Source of the DNA: an uncultured Collinsella sp.
Lineage (GTDB): Bacteria > Actinomycetota > Coriobacteriia > Coriobacteriales > Coriobacteriaceae
Direction of reading: 5' to 3'
Assembly (NCBI GenBank): GCA_900759565.1
Contig: CAAEVV010000030.1
Location: 1 to 55,967 of the forward strand
DNA length: 55,967 bases
Part shown: positions 17,409-24,792 of the stretch, one piece after another
Numbering within the stretch: position 1 is the first letter of the stretch
Layout of the letters: each line of letters starts with the position of its first letter
The notes under the pieces: generated by a model
What the model was told of the DNA's origin: nothing
Databases searched by the model: none
The model's input: the letters and a program-made list of their open reading frames with translations, nothing else
Translations under genes and position numbers: made by a program

Positions 17409-17447
17409 ATTGAAAGAAGGGCCCCAAATGGGACCCTTCTTTCAATT
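17409..17447 (-). terminator. Duplicate tRNA-Ser-type terminator
   Basis: A long stem, GAAAGAAGGGTCCC paired with GGGGCCCTTCTTTC, follows a tRNA-Ser 3' fragment at 17453-17469. It resembles the terminator of the intact tRNA-Ser (17601-17632), so a block of tRNA 3' end plus terminator has been duplicated. Confidence 0.7.
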
Positions 17448-17452
17448 CATAC

Positions 17453-17586
17453 TGGCGGAGAGCTGGGGATGTCCGGGCATGCTACGCATGCCCTCCGGCT
17501 TCAAAGCCTGGCGGCTTTTCGCCCACGGGCTACAAACGCTTTCGCGTTTGCTTAACGCCCGTGCCCTCTCGGGTTCGAATCCCCAG
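17453..17586 (-). repeat. tRNA-linked structured element, Ser copy
   Basis: On the plus strand the order is a tRNA-Ser 3' fragment up to the T-loop (17453-17469), about 100 bp of GC-rich hairpins, then an inverted T-arm GGGTTCGAATCCCCAG (17571-17586). The core hairpin has outer arms CACGGGC/GCCCGTG (17524-17530, 17557-17563) and inner arms CAAACGC/GCGTTTG. Corresponding elements follow the tRNA-Arg (22349-22466) and tRNA-Leu (27551-27634) genes. Arm bases differ between copies but keep pairing. Role unknown. Confidence 0.65.
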
Positions 17587-17600
17587 CGCCCTTTCTCGAT

Positions 17601-17632
17601 AATAAAAAAGGGCCCCCGATGGGACCCTTCTT
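17601..17632 (-). terminator. Terminator of tRNA-Ser
   Basis: The stem AGGGTCCC/GGGGGCCCT is followed by TTTTTTATT on the minus strand, 12 nt beyond the tRNA 3' end. Confidence 0.85.
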
Positions 17633-17643
17633 TAAAGTTAAAC

Positions 17644-17734
17644 TGGCGGAGAGCTGGGGATTCGAACCCCAGATGCCCTTTTGGGGCATACTCGCTTAGC
17701 AGGCGAGCACCTTCGGCCTCTCGGTCAGCTCTCC
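17644..17734 (-). tRNA. tRNA-Ser (anticodon GCU)
   Basis: The acceptor stem GGAGAGC pairs with GCTCTCC, with G73 and an encoded CCA. The anticodon arm CTCGC-CTGCTAA-GCGAG gives anticodon GCT, reading AGC/AGU. A long variable arm (TATGCCC...GGGCAT) is typical of serine tRNAs. The T-arm is CTGGGG-TTCGAAT-CCCCAG. Confidence 0.98.
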
Positions 17735-17802
17735 GTAACAGCCGTTCTATAGTAACCAAACAGTCGAGGATGGGCAAGAGGGAATTTGGAGCGATTCCAT
17801 TT

Positions 17803-18885
17803 TTACCTTTCCCGCACCGCCTCCAACAAATAGTCGCGCATATACGGAATTGCAAACGAAACACAGCCATAGCCCGCAGGCTCAATCAACCCCGCATCGA
17901 TGAGACGTTTACGATACGAGCCGACCTTGTTCGCCGGCAATCCCATCTTTTTGGCAATATCACCGTTCGTAATCTCGCCGCCTTCGCATTGCGCCATCGC
18001 CGCGAGATATTGAAACTGCCGCTCCGACACCCTGCGCAGCGCGGGGGCAATCACCATGGCATTGAAACTATCAAGAGCCGCCTGGACACCCTTGCGAGCC
18101 GCCTCTTCACTCACGCTCTCCGACCCGCTGCGCGCAGCAACCTGCCAAGCGTAATATCCGACCAACTGGACCATAAAGGGATAGCCTGCCGAAGCCTTTG
18201 TCAAAAGCTCAGCAACGCCTTCGTCGAGTTCCTTGCCCGCACGCCTCATCGTATCCTCAAACGATCCGCCGACTTCAAAATCTGAAAGCCGCGTGAGTTC
18301 GATATGCTTCGCCCTCTGAAGGAACGTCAACGTATCATCCACCACCACGCCATCCACAGAGGTTGGCAAACCAGCGAATGCAAAGGCGACATTCGCCCCT
18401 TGGCGAATCAAGAGCTGCATTTCATTACCCAGCTCGCGCATTTCCTCAGTTGAGGCGTCCTGAATCTCATCGAGTGTGATGAGCAGACCTCCGCGCTTCG
18501 CGGCATCGTACATTGCCTCGCCCAGATGAGATGCCGACTTCGATACCTCAACGGAGCCAAGGCTGACTCCTAGAATTGATGGGGAAATCGACATTGACTC
18601 AAGACGAACATTTCGCTGTAGAGCCTCGAGGATTCTACTGCAAAAACCGGCATTCGAGGCGACGTCAACAACCTCGAATCCTTTTTTTCGCGCAAGATCA
18701 CCCAATGCATTGAGAAGCACCGTTTTACCTGTGCCTCGGACGCCCGAGATGCGCATGAGTCGATCGGGAGCACCAGGACCATTCTCAAGGGCCTCGGCAA
18801 AATCATCCAAAACAGCGTCACGTCCGATAAGCTCAGGCGGATTCATGCCCGCCGTTGGCTTAAAGGGATTAATGGCTTTCGACAT
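17803..18885 (-). CDS. AAA/ORC-type ATPase with C-terminal winged helix
   Basis: A 360-residue P-loop ATPase. Walker A is SGVRGTGKTVLLNAL (about 47-61) and Walker B is LLITLDEIQDA (about 133-143). A sensor-like strand is VAFAFAGLPTSV, and a small helical region is followed by a winged-helix segment at the C-terminus (GEITNGDIAKKMGLPANKVGSYRKRLIDAGLIE). The layout matches archaeal-type/ORC-like ATPases often found alone or in mobile regions; the function is not established. ATG 18885 is preceded by AGGAGG at five bases, and the in-frame start 12 codons upstream lacks a site. A six-unit TTTARC array lies 20-72 bp upstream. It stands between tRNA-Ser and an unrelated large gene. Confidence 0.82.
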   Translation of the reverse strand: MSKAINPFKPTAGMNPPELIGRDAVLDDFAEALENGPGAPDRLMRISGVRGTGKTVLLNALGDLARKKGFEVVDVASNAGFCSRILEALQRNVRLESMSISPSILGVSLGSVEVSKSASHLGEAMYDAAKRGGLLITLDEIQDASTEEMRELGNEMQLLIRQGANVAFAFAGLPTSVDGVVVDDTLTFLQRAKHIELTRLSDFEVGGSFEDTMRRAGKELDEGVAELLTKASAGYPFMVQLVGYYAWQVAARSGSESVSEEAARKGVQAALDSFNAMVIAPALRRVSERQFQYLAAMAQCEGGEITNGDIAKKMGLPANKVGSYRKRLIDAGLIEPAGYGCVSFAIPYMRDYLLEAVRER

Positions 18886-18904
18886 TCGACCCTCCTCTGC
18901 TAGT

Positions 18905-18957
18905 TTTAACAACTTTAACAAAGTTTAGCAACTTTAGCAGAGTTTAACAGGTTTAGC
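18905..18957. promoter_or_regulatory. Six-unit TTTARC array upstream of the ATPase gene
   Basis: TTTAAC or TTTAGC occurs at 18905, 18914, 18924, 18933, 18943 and 18952, a 9-10 bp period. Flanks build overlapping dyads such as AACTTTAACAAAGTT. The array ends 20 bp before the ATPase start, so it overlaps its promoter or leader. It may be an operator read by the protein's own winged helix, or an iteron-like site. Neither is demonstrated. Confidence 0.5.
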
Positions 18958-19206
18958 AGACCTAGCCGCTTTTGACCTTACCGGTCCTGCTGGAGCCACC
19001 CACCTGAGCAAATACAAATGGCTCCATTCAATTTGTCGGCAACCTGCTCGATACAGTAATTCGTACTTTAATTCGCTACGACTTAATTCGTTATACCTTA
19101 TCTATACGCAAATGTTCCCGGTACGCCGGTAGCAGTAGCCCCTTCGTTTTGTCGGCATGGTGAGCAAATGGGATGACAAGCGCGGTCCAGCCCTTCCATG
19201 CCGCCC
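18958..19206. other. Intergenic region with degenerate direct repeats
   Basis: No gene seen. TTTGTCGGCA occurs at about 19036 and 19148, each followed by a TG-TC/TGAGC-like run. GAGCAAAT occurs near 19006 and 19161. Three AATTCG units, each 12-15 bp apart, lie at about 19056-19096. The meaning is unknown; the region is AT-richer than its surroundings. Confidence 0.4.
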
Positions 19207-21648
19207 CTACCCCAGCGAGCGGTTGAGGGAGCCGAGCTCATCGTTGCCCATGGTGCGCCACATTTGATAGATGCAGCCGCGCGCCAAGAAAAAGAAGCCG
19301 TTATCGACGAGTTGCACGGCGGCATCCGCGAGTTGATTGGTCACGGCGGGCACCGGCGGCAGCTCAAGACCTGCCTTGCGGATGGTCTCGACAGCCTCCT
19401 CAAACGTGGGCGGTTTGATGACGCCCATCTCGTTCATAAGGCCCTGCATTTCCTCCTGCGCACTGCCGCCCGACTCCTCGCCGCGCGGCACCAGGCGATA
19501 ACACGCCAGCGCCAGCTCGAGCTGGTCGCAGTTCCAGTAGGCAAACGCCAGGCGATAGAACAGGTAACCGATCGAAGGCCGGTCGCTGGCAATGCGCAGG
19601 CCGTGGCGCGCTACCTCGATAATCTCGTCATAACGCTCCAGGCGTGCTAGCACGTTAATCAGGGCAAAGTGAGACTGCATGGACGAGCGCGCCAAATCGT
19701 AGAGACGGCGCACCTCGGGCAGCGCACGCTCAAAGTCCTCTTGTTCGGCGTAAAAGCTGCAAATCTCGTGCTGGGCAAAATACAGCGCATCGGGAGCGCG
19801 AAGGATACGCACGGAACGGTCCTCCTCCATCACCGGCAGCACCATGCGCACCAGCTGGTTGTCGCAGAACTGGGTCTGCACTGGGCCCGTCGCCAAAAGC
19901 TCAGCAACAGTACACTTGGCTTCCAGCTCCTCGACAAGGCGAGAAAAGCCCTCGAAAGCACCGGCTCGGTCAACTTTGGATTGCTCGCGCAGCTCGACGA
20001 CACGGGCGACATACGGATCGTTGTCCTCCTCCATGACCTCAAGCTCGTCAGCCGTATCAGCGAGCAGCAGATCACGAAGCGCAGGCGGCAATGGACGATG
20101 GTCATCGCGTGGTCGGGCGTGAACCTCTGCAGGCTCAATCATCTCCGGCGCATCTGCCTCATATGCCTCGAGCAAATGCTTGCAGGGCATGTCGTCCATA
20201 TCCATGCTCTTAAGATCCTTGGCGACAGAAACGCAATCGGCCAGATAGGCCGCACGGCTAAAGGAATACGTTTCAACGACGCGCTCGCCCTGCTCGCCGT
20301 CGGGAGCCGCAATCTGCACGTAGCAGCGCGTGATGCGAGCACCCGAAGCAAAGCAAGCCGCCGCGAGTGTAAGCGCAACACGCGCATCGTGCTCAGTGGC
20401 CCATGCCGCGCGCTTAGGCTCATCCACCTCGCGCCAGGCGTCATCTTGAGCATCGTATTCGCGCTGCGGCATAGCATCGACAACCGTGCGGCCAAATCGC
20501 ACCAGCATGATGCCCTCGGCGACGTTAGCTCGATAGGTGTAGTCGAGCCGCGTGACCACGTTGAGCGCTTCTACGATACGTGCAAAGCGGGTGCGAACGT
20601 CCCACTCGCCACCCGGCTGGCACGCAACCGTCCCCGGCTTGGCCCACGGGTTGTCATTCGACAGCGTTTCGAGCAAGCGAGGAACGTCGTTTGTCGTCTT
20701 GCTGATATGCCATAGGTCAAAGAGCGAGCAGCCCTCAAAGCTTGGCGACGAGGCAACGGGGCCCAACCCTGCCCCAATACGCTCAAGGATGCCCGATAGG
20801 CGGTTCAGGCGGCACTCGACGGCAAGCAGGGTATCGATCTCGTCCTGGTCCAGCAGGCTACGGTCAAAATTGAGATAAAAGAGCCTCGAGCGATCGATGC
20901 GCGCCAGGCTCATTTCGGTTTTGGCCGCGATGGTGCGCAGGCGAGACAGATTAACTTCGCCCATCAACGCGGCGGCATAGCGCTCAATGCCACTTGGATT
21001 ATCTGTATGGTCAATGCGGTAGAGCAACGTTTCGATTGCATCGGGCAGCGGTGTGGAATCAAAACCCAGCAGTACCTCAACCGGCTCGGGGAGTTTTACA
21101 AGCTTGATCTTGTCGACGGCATTTTTCATGCCCTCGTCGAGGCCGTCACCGTCTGCCTTGGTTGCAACGGCGTTTTCGGAATCGGCAAATATTACGTAAC
21201 GCAAGAACATCGAGGCCATGAACTCGCCGTAGCGAAGGCTGCGCGTCGAATTCCACGTCTCGCGATCGGATTGTTCGCGCATGGTGCCTTCGGAAGAGCC
21301 GATGACTCGCGCCCGGGTGCGCATCGTCCCATCGGTACCCCTGACCGCAATCTCACCGATGTTGGAATCGGACTCGTCGAGAATCAGTTGCATGTCGGGA
21401 TCGTCGGGCAGCGATACCTCGTTAACGGGACGGTCCACCTTATAGACCTCACCCGAAACGCTCACGTAGCCCAAAAGCGACACATGGCTTTTGCCGACGA
21501 ATTCGACGACATAACATGATTCATGCGGGTCCTCGCCAAAGAGCTTCCAAACCACGCCATACGAGCGTCCCGCAGGCTGCTCGGGCATGGCCGGAAAGCG
21601 CTTTTTGGGATCAAGAAACCTGAGCTTGTATGTCGGACGCTCTGCCAC
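19207..21648 (-). CDS. Large protein of unknown function with C-terminal TPR-like repeats
   Basis: An 813-residue, probably cytoplasmic protein with no signal peptide or membrane segment. I do not recognise the N-terminal two thirds, which mix beta-rich (about 1-130) and helical regions. About residues 610-770 contain consecutive helix pairs of TPR type (SFYAEQEDFERALPEVRRLY; ALINVLARLERYDEIIEVA; GYLFYRLAFAYWNCDQLELA), suggesting a protein-interaction scaffold. The start is GTG 21648 with AGGGTGAT upstream. It stands alone between the ATPase and the tRNA-Arg cluster. The codon use looks ordinary for the window. Confidence 0.8.
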   Translation of the reverse strand: MAERPTYKLRFLDPKKRFPAMPEQPAGRSYGVVWKLFGEDPHESCYVVEFVGKSHVSLLGYVSVSGEVYKVDRPVNEVSLPDDPDMQLILDESDSNIGEIAVRGTDGTMRTRARVIGSSEGTMREQSDRETWNSTRSLRYGEFMASMFLRYVIFADSENAVATKADGDGLDEGMKNAVDKIKLVKLPEPVEVLLGFDSTPLPDAIETLLYRIDHTDNPSGIERYAAALMGEVNLSRLRTIAAKTEMSLARIDRSRLFYLNFDRSLLDQDEIDTLLAVECRLNRLSGILERIGAGLGPVASSPSFEGCSLFDLWHISKTTNDVPRLLETLSNDNPWAKPGTVACQPGGEWDVRTRFARIVEALNVVTRLDYTYRANVAEGIMLVRFGRTVVDAMPQREYDAQDDAWREVDEPKRAAWATEHDARVALTLAAACFASGARITRCYVQIAAPDGEQGERVVETYSFSRAAYLADCVSVAKDLKSMDMDDMPCKHLLEAYEADAPEMIEPAEVHARPRDDHRPLPPALRDLLLADTADELEVMEEDNDPYVARVVELREQSKVDRAGAFEGFSRLVEELEAKCTVAELLATGPVQTQFCDNQLVRMVLPVMEEDRSVRILRAPDALYFAQHEICSFYAEQEDFERALPEVRRLYDLARSSMQSHFALINVLARLERYDEIIEVARHGLRIASDRPSIGYLFYRLAFAYWNCDQLELALACYRLVPRGEESGGSAQEEMQGLMNEMGVIKPPTFEEAVETIRKAGLELPPVPAVTNQLADAAVQLVDNGFFFLARGCIYQMWRTMGNDELGSLNRSLG

Positions 21649-21751
21649 GAAATATCACCCTGATCGGTCGTCTAAAGAAAGAGCGCGCCACGGGCTCACC
21701 GAGGCGCATACTCGAAATCTTACACGAGTCGATGAGAAATAGTCCCTTTTG

Positions 21752-21772
21752 ACCGAGGTTCGAATCCATGCG
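21752..21772 (+). repeat. Inverted tRNA-Arg T-loop copy
   Basis: CCGAGGTTCGAATCCATGCG carries the AGGTTCGAATCC of the tRNA-Arg T-arm in reverse orientation, just past the terminator of tRNA-Arg copy 1. The hairpin portion of the tRNA-linked element is absent here. Confidence 0.55.
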
Positions 21773-21782
21773 GTGTTTACGT

Positions 21783-21812
21783 AAAAGAAAAGCCCCCGTT
21801 GCCGGAGGCTTT
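21783..21812 (-). terminator. Terminator of tRNA-Arg copy 1
   Basis: The stem AGCCTCCG/CGGGGGCT is capped by GCAA and followed by TTTCTTTT on the minus strand. Confidence 0.85.
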
Positions 21813-21822
21813 CAATTTCGAT

Positions 21823-21899
21823 TGGTGCGGCGTATAGGATTCGAACCTATGACGTTCTGATTCGTAGTCAGACCCTCTATCCAGCTGAGGTAACGCCGC
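21823..21899 (-). tRNA. tRNA-Arg (anticodon ACG), copy 1
   Basis: The acceptor GCGGCGT pairs with ACGCCGC, with A73 and an encoded CCA. The anticodon arm TCTGA-CTACGAA-TCAGA gives ACG, expected to be edited to ICG for CGU/CGC/CGA. All three copies in this cluster have the same mature sequence. Confidence 0.98.
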
Positions 21900-22047
21900 G
21901 ACTTGTTGATTATTATGCACATCGACTGAATAAATGTCAAGCATTTTTCGAAAAAAGTTATCAAATTTGATTTTTACTCATTTGACGCAGTCAATCGACT
22001 CGATACTTTCAAACACGGCAAAAGCAACTTCTCAAGTATATCGACAT

Positions 22048-22078
22048 ATAAGAAAAGCCTCCGTTACCGGAGGCTTTA
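22048..22078 (-). terminator. Terminator of tRNA-Arg copy 2
   Basis: A perfect AAGCCTCCG/CGGAGGCTT stem around a short loop is followed by TTCTTATA. Confidence 0.8.
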
Positions 22079-22087
22079 AAGTTCAGT

Positions 22088-22164
22088 TGGTGCGGCGTAT
22101 AGGATTCGAACCTATGACGTTCTGATTCGTAGTCAGACCCTCTATCCAGCTGAGGTAACGCCGC
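22088..22164 (-). tRNA. tRNA-Arg (anticodon ACG), copy 2
   Basis: Mature sequence, CCA end and anticodon ACG are the same as in the copy at 21823-21899. Confidence 0.98.
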
Positions 22165-22237
22165 AACGCACGGATTATTATGCACGTGACCCCTCGATGG
22201 GTCAAGCGACAATTTGGAAAAATTTTACGAAGTGATG

Positions 22238-22275
22238 ATTAAGACGCTCGCGCCTCAACCGAGGTTCGTATCAAT
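22238..22275 (+). repeat. Degenerate tRNA-linked element end
   Basis: CTCGCGCCTC followed by CCGAGGTTCGTATCAATGC matches the T-arm end of the Arg element at 22437-22466, but the T-loop is mutated (TTCGTA) and the main hairpin is missing. It lies just beyond the terminator of the tRNA-Arg 3' fragment. Confidence 0.5.
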
Positions 22276-22287
22276 GCATGGTTTCCG

Positions 22288-22318
22288 AAAAAGAAAAGCC
22301 CCCGTTGCCGGAGGCTTT
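22288..22318 (-). terminator. Duplicate tRNA-Arg-type terminator
   Basis: This GCAA-capped AGCCTCCG/CGGGGGCT stem is a copy of the terminator at 21783. It follows a partial tRNA-Arg (22329-22348), not an intact gene. Confidence 0.75.
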
Positions 22319-22328
22319 CAATTTCAAT

Positions 22329-22466
22329 TGGTGCGGCGTATAGGATTCCGCGCATCCGCTGCGCGGATCCGCACCGGCTTCGCCCGCCTGCCGGCGGACT
22401 CGCCCGCGGGCTAAAAACGCTCCGCGTTTTCTTTACGCCCGCGCCTCGACCGAGGTTCGAATCCAT
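22329..22466 (-). repeat. tRNA-linked structured element, Arg copy
   Basis: On the plus strand a tRNA-Arg 3' fragment (22329-22348) breaks off inside the T-loop. About 100 bp of palindromic GC-rich sequence follows, then the inverted T-arm GAGGTTCGAATCC (22452-22464). The core hairpin has outer arms GCGGGC/GCCCGC (22406-22411, 22437-22442) and inner arms AAAACGC/GCGTTTT. It matches the Ser and Leu copies in order and internal-loop sequence. It lies between tRNA-Arg copies 2 and 3. Confidence 0.65.
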
Positions 22467-22478
22467 GCAGTGTTTACG

Positions 22479-22510
22479 TAAAAGAAAAGCCCCCGTTGCC
22501 GGGAGCTTTA
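22479..22510 (-). terminator. Terminator of tRNA-Arg copy 3
   Basis: The stem AGCTCCCGG/CCCCGTT-type around GCAAC, with one or two mismatches relative to the copy at 21783, is followed by TTTTCTTTT. Confidence 0.75.
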
Positions 22511-22518
22511 ATCTCAAA

Positions 22519-22595
22519 TGGTGCGGCGTATAGGATTCGAACCTATGACGTTCTGATTCGTAGTCAGACCCTCTATCCAGCTGAGGTAACGCCGC
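22519..22595 (-). tRNA. tRNA-Arg (anticodon ACG), copy 3
   Basis: Intact, identical mature sequence to the two copies downstream, with CCA encoded. Confidence 0.98.
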
Positions 22596-22672
22596 AGCGC
22601 AAGACATATAAAACCACTTTAGCTTATTGGAGTCAAGCACAATCTCAAACTTTTTTGTGGAACGCAGTTTTG

Positions 22673-23050
22673 TCATGCTGCTCCGCATATACCGCTGTGC
22701 CCCGTACGATCGATTGGCTTTTCGATCACGTCGAACTTGGCATCAAGTTCCCTCAGGAGCGATCTCACCCGCTGGGCACAATCATAATCGGCAAACGAGA
22801 TGCTCAGCATGCGCGCGACCTGGTTGGAAGTCCCAACTCCATAGAAGTGCTCCAGCGCCACAAGTCCCTCGTGCGTCACAAAGGTCTCGACCACATGCGG
22901 CGACTCCTCAAAGCACCATTGTGTCAACGGACCCTCACTCGTCTGCCGAACCACCAGGCCGCCCATGCCAGACGGCTCACACGTTACAAGCAGGTACTCC
23001 CCGCCCTCGTCGCTCTCAAACAAAACCACCCGATCATCAAACAGCTCCAT
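22673..23050 (-). CDS. Hypothetical protein, 125 residues
   Basis: A small acidic soluble protein that I do not recognise. It begins MELFDDRVVLFESDEGGEYLLVTCEP and has two alternating beta/alpha halves, with the C-terminal part ISFADYDCAQRVRSLLRELDAKFDVIEKPID. There is no signal peptide, membrane segment or catalytic motif. A good AAAGGGG ribosome site lies seven bases before ATG 23050, which is the main reason for calling it. It lies alone between serS and the tRNA-Arg cluster, and its 3' end is about 80 bp from tRNA-Arg copy 3. Confidence 0.75.
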   Translation of the reverse strand: MELFDDRVVLFESDEGGEYLLVTCEPSGMGGLVVRQTSEGPLTQWCFEESPHVVETFVTHEGLVALEHFYGVGTSNQVARMLSISFADYDCAQRVRSLLRELDAKFDVIEKPIDRTGHSGICGAA

Positions 23051-23175
23051 CGCGTCCCCTTTCTCTCGCTCTTATTTAGCAAAAGCATAGCAGGTAGATG
23101 GCTGTATACAGAACAGTTGTTCGTGTCTTTTCTATTGAGCTGTCCGCACGGCATGGTATGGACCTGCGTACGAAA

Positions 23176-23200
23176 TAGGGCGCCCCCGAAGGAGCGCCCT
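23176..23200 (-). terminator. Hairpin after serS
   Basis: The arms GGGCGC(C)/GCGCCC enclose a CTTCG-containing loop 24 nt past the serS stop. The following T-run is poor, so this is a weak or Rho-assisted terminator. Confidence 0.5.
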
Positions 23201-23223
23201 TGCATATCCCCTATGCAGCCAAG

Positions 23224-24507
23224 TTACGCGACCGGCTCAATCTTCTCGAGGCCGCCCATGTAAGGACGCAGAACCTCGGGAATCGTGATGGTGCCGTCGG
23301 CGTTCTGGTAGTTCTCCAGAATGGCGGCCATGGTGCGGCCGGCCGGCAGGCCGGAACCGTTGAGAGTGTGCAGGTAGCGCGAACCCTTGAAGTTCTCGGG
23401 GTCGCGATACTTGATGTTGGCGCGGCGAGCCTGGAAGTCACCGCAGTTGGAGCAGGAGCTGATCTCCTTGTAGGCGTTGTAGCTCGGCAGCCAGACCTCG
23501 ATGTCGTAGGTCTGACGGGCAGAGAAGCCCAAGTCGCCGGTGCACAGGCTAATCACGCGATACGGAAGGCCCAGCTGCTGCAGCAGGTACTCGGCCTCGG
23601 CGGTCATGCTCTCGAGCTCCTCGTCGGACTCCTCCGGCTTAGCGAACTTGACCATCTCGACCTTGTCGAACTCGTGCTGGCGGATGATGCCGCGGGTGTC
23701 GCGACCGGCGGAACCGGCCTCCTCGCGGAAGCAGGGGGTGAAGGCGGTGTAGCGGCGCGGCAGGGTGTCGGCGTCGAGGACCTCGCCGGCGTGCAGGTTG
23801 GTGAGCACGACCTCGGCGGTAGGGATCAGGAAGTTGTCGCCCGAGACGTGATAGGCGTCATCCTCGAACTTGGGCAGCTGGCCCGTACCGAACATGGTCT
23901 GACGCTTGACGACGATGGGCGGCCACCACTCCTTAAAACCACGGCTGGTGTGCGTATCGAGGAAGAAGTTGATGAGGGCACGCTCCAGGCGGGCACCGGC
24001 GCCACCGAGAACGGTGAAACGGCTGCCGGAGAGCTTGTTGCCGCGCTCGAAGTCGAGGATGTCGAGGTCGGTGCCCAGATCCCAGTGCGGCTTAAAGTCG
24101 AAGTCGAACTCGCGCGGGGTGCCCCAACGACGACGCTCGATGTTCTCGTCCTCGTCCTTGCCGTACGGCGTGGCCTCGCAGGGAATGTTGGGCAGGTGAG
24201 CCATGAAGTCGTACTGCTCCTGCTCGAGGGCAGTGCGGCGCTCGGCCAGACCGTCAATCTTCTCGTTGACGGCGCGCACGGCCTCCTTGGCGGCCTCGGC
24301 CTCGTCCTTCTTGCCCTCCTTCATCAGGGCGCCGATCTTCTTGGACTCGGCATTACGCGTGGCCTGGAGCTCCTCGACCTCGGTGATGACGGCACGGCGC
24401 TCGTCGTCGAGCTCAAAGAACTTCTCGCGATCCCAAGACGTCTGGCGGTTAGCCATGGCGACATCGATGGCATCGGGGTTCTCGCGAACAAACTTGATAT
24501 CAAGCAT
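23224..24507 (-). CDS. serS: Serine--tRNA ligase
   Basis: A 427-residue class II synthetase that charges tRNA-Ser in the cytosol. The N-terminal coiled-coil tRNA-binding arm covers about residues 25-105. The class II motifs include GFKEWWPPIVVKRQTM (motif 1 region), TPCFREEAGSAGRDTRGIIRQHEFDKVEM (motif 2) and NGSGLPAGRTMAAILENYQNADGTI (motif 3). ATG 24507 has GGAGG five bases upstream and gives the normal N-terminus MLDIKFVRENPD; the longer reading frame to 24534 is not supported. It is monocistronic and divergent from the small membrane protein gene. Confidence 0.97.
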   Translation of the reverse strand: MLDIKFVRENPDAIDVAMANRQTSWDREKFFELDDERRAVITEVEELQATRNAESKKIGALMKEGKKDEAEAAKEAVRAVNEKIDGLAERRTALEQEQYDFMAHLPNIPCEATPYGKDEDENIERRRWGTPREFDFDFKPHWDLGTDLDILDFERGNKLSGSRFTVLGGAGARLERALINFFLDTHTSRGFKEWWPPIVVKRQTMFGTGQLPKFEDDAYHVSGDNFLIPTAEVVLTNLHAGEVLDADTLPRRYTAFTPCFREEAGSAGRDTRGIIRQHEFDKVEMVKFAKPEESDEELESMTAEAEYLLQQLGLPYRVISLCTGDLGFSARQTYDIEVWLPSYNAYKEISSCSNCGDFQARRANIKYRDPENFKGSRYLHTLNGSGLPAGRTMAAILENYQNADGTITIPEVLRPYMGGLEKIEPVA

Positions 24508-24618
24508 TAGATCCTCCGGCGATATACATTCCATTTAGGTTGCAACCTTGTACATGTATGGGCAAGTATATACTTATGAGCGTTTACGACCCAACTCAAC
24601 TACGCAAGAAGGCACCCA

Positions 24619-24792
24619 ATGGACGCAGTTTTTTCCTTTTTGTTTGGCACCCGCACCGGTTTTGCCATCCTTTTCGCCGGCGGCATCCTGTTATTTGCGA
24701 TTCTTGCCTTTGTAATGGAGAAGCGTACCCATAAGATGTACGTCGACCGCGGACCCAAGTCCGAGGATGAGGAAGACAGCTTCTGGGACTAA
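24619..24792 (+). CDS. Small membrane protein, 57 residues
   Basis: The start ATG 24619 has AGAAGG seven bases upstream. The product begins MDAVFSFLFGTRTG, has one strong membrane segment (about 13-34, ending ILAFVME) and finishes with a short, highly charged cytoplasmic tail (KSEDEEDSFWD). I know of no assigned function. It is one of the few plus-strand genes. A TTGTAC-N15-TATACT promoter-like pair lies about 50-70 bp upstream, and a strong terminator follows at 24849-24885. Its stop codon abuts the inverted repeat at 24793. Confidence 0.7.
   Translation: MDAVFSFLFGTRTGFAILFAGGILLFAILAFVMEKRTHKMYVDRGPKSEDEEDSFWD

Noticed and set aside
17453..17586. Possible complete tRNA hidden in the tRNA-linked element (an alternative fold gives an anticodon-like loop)
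   Set aside because: No acceptor stem pairing or D-arm is present, and the competing two-part hairpin is longer and co-varies between copies.
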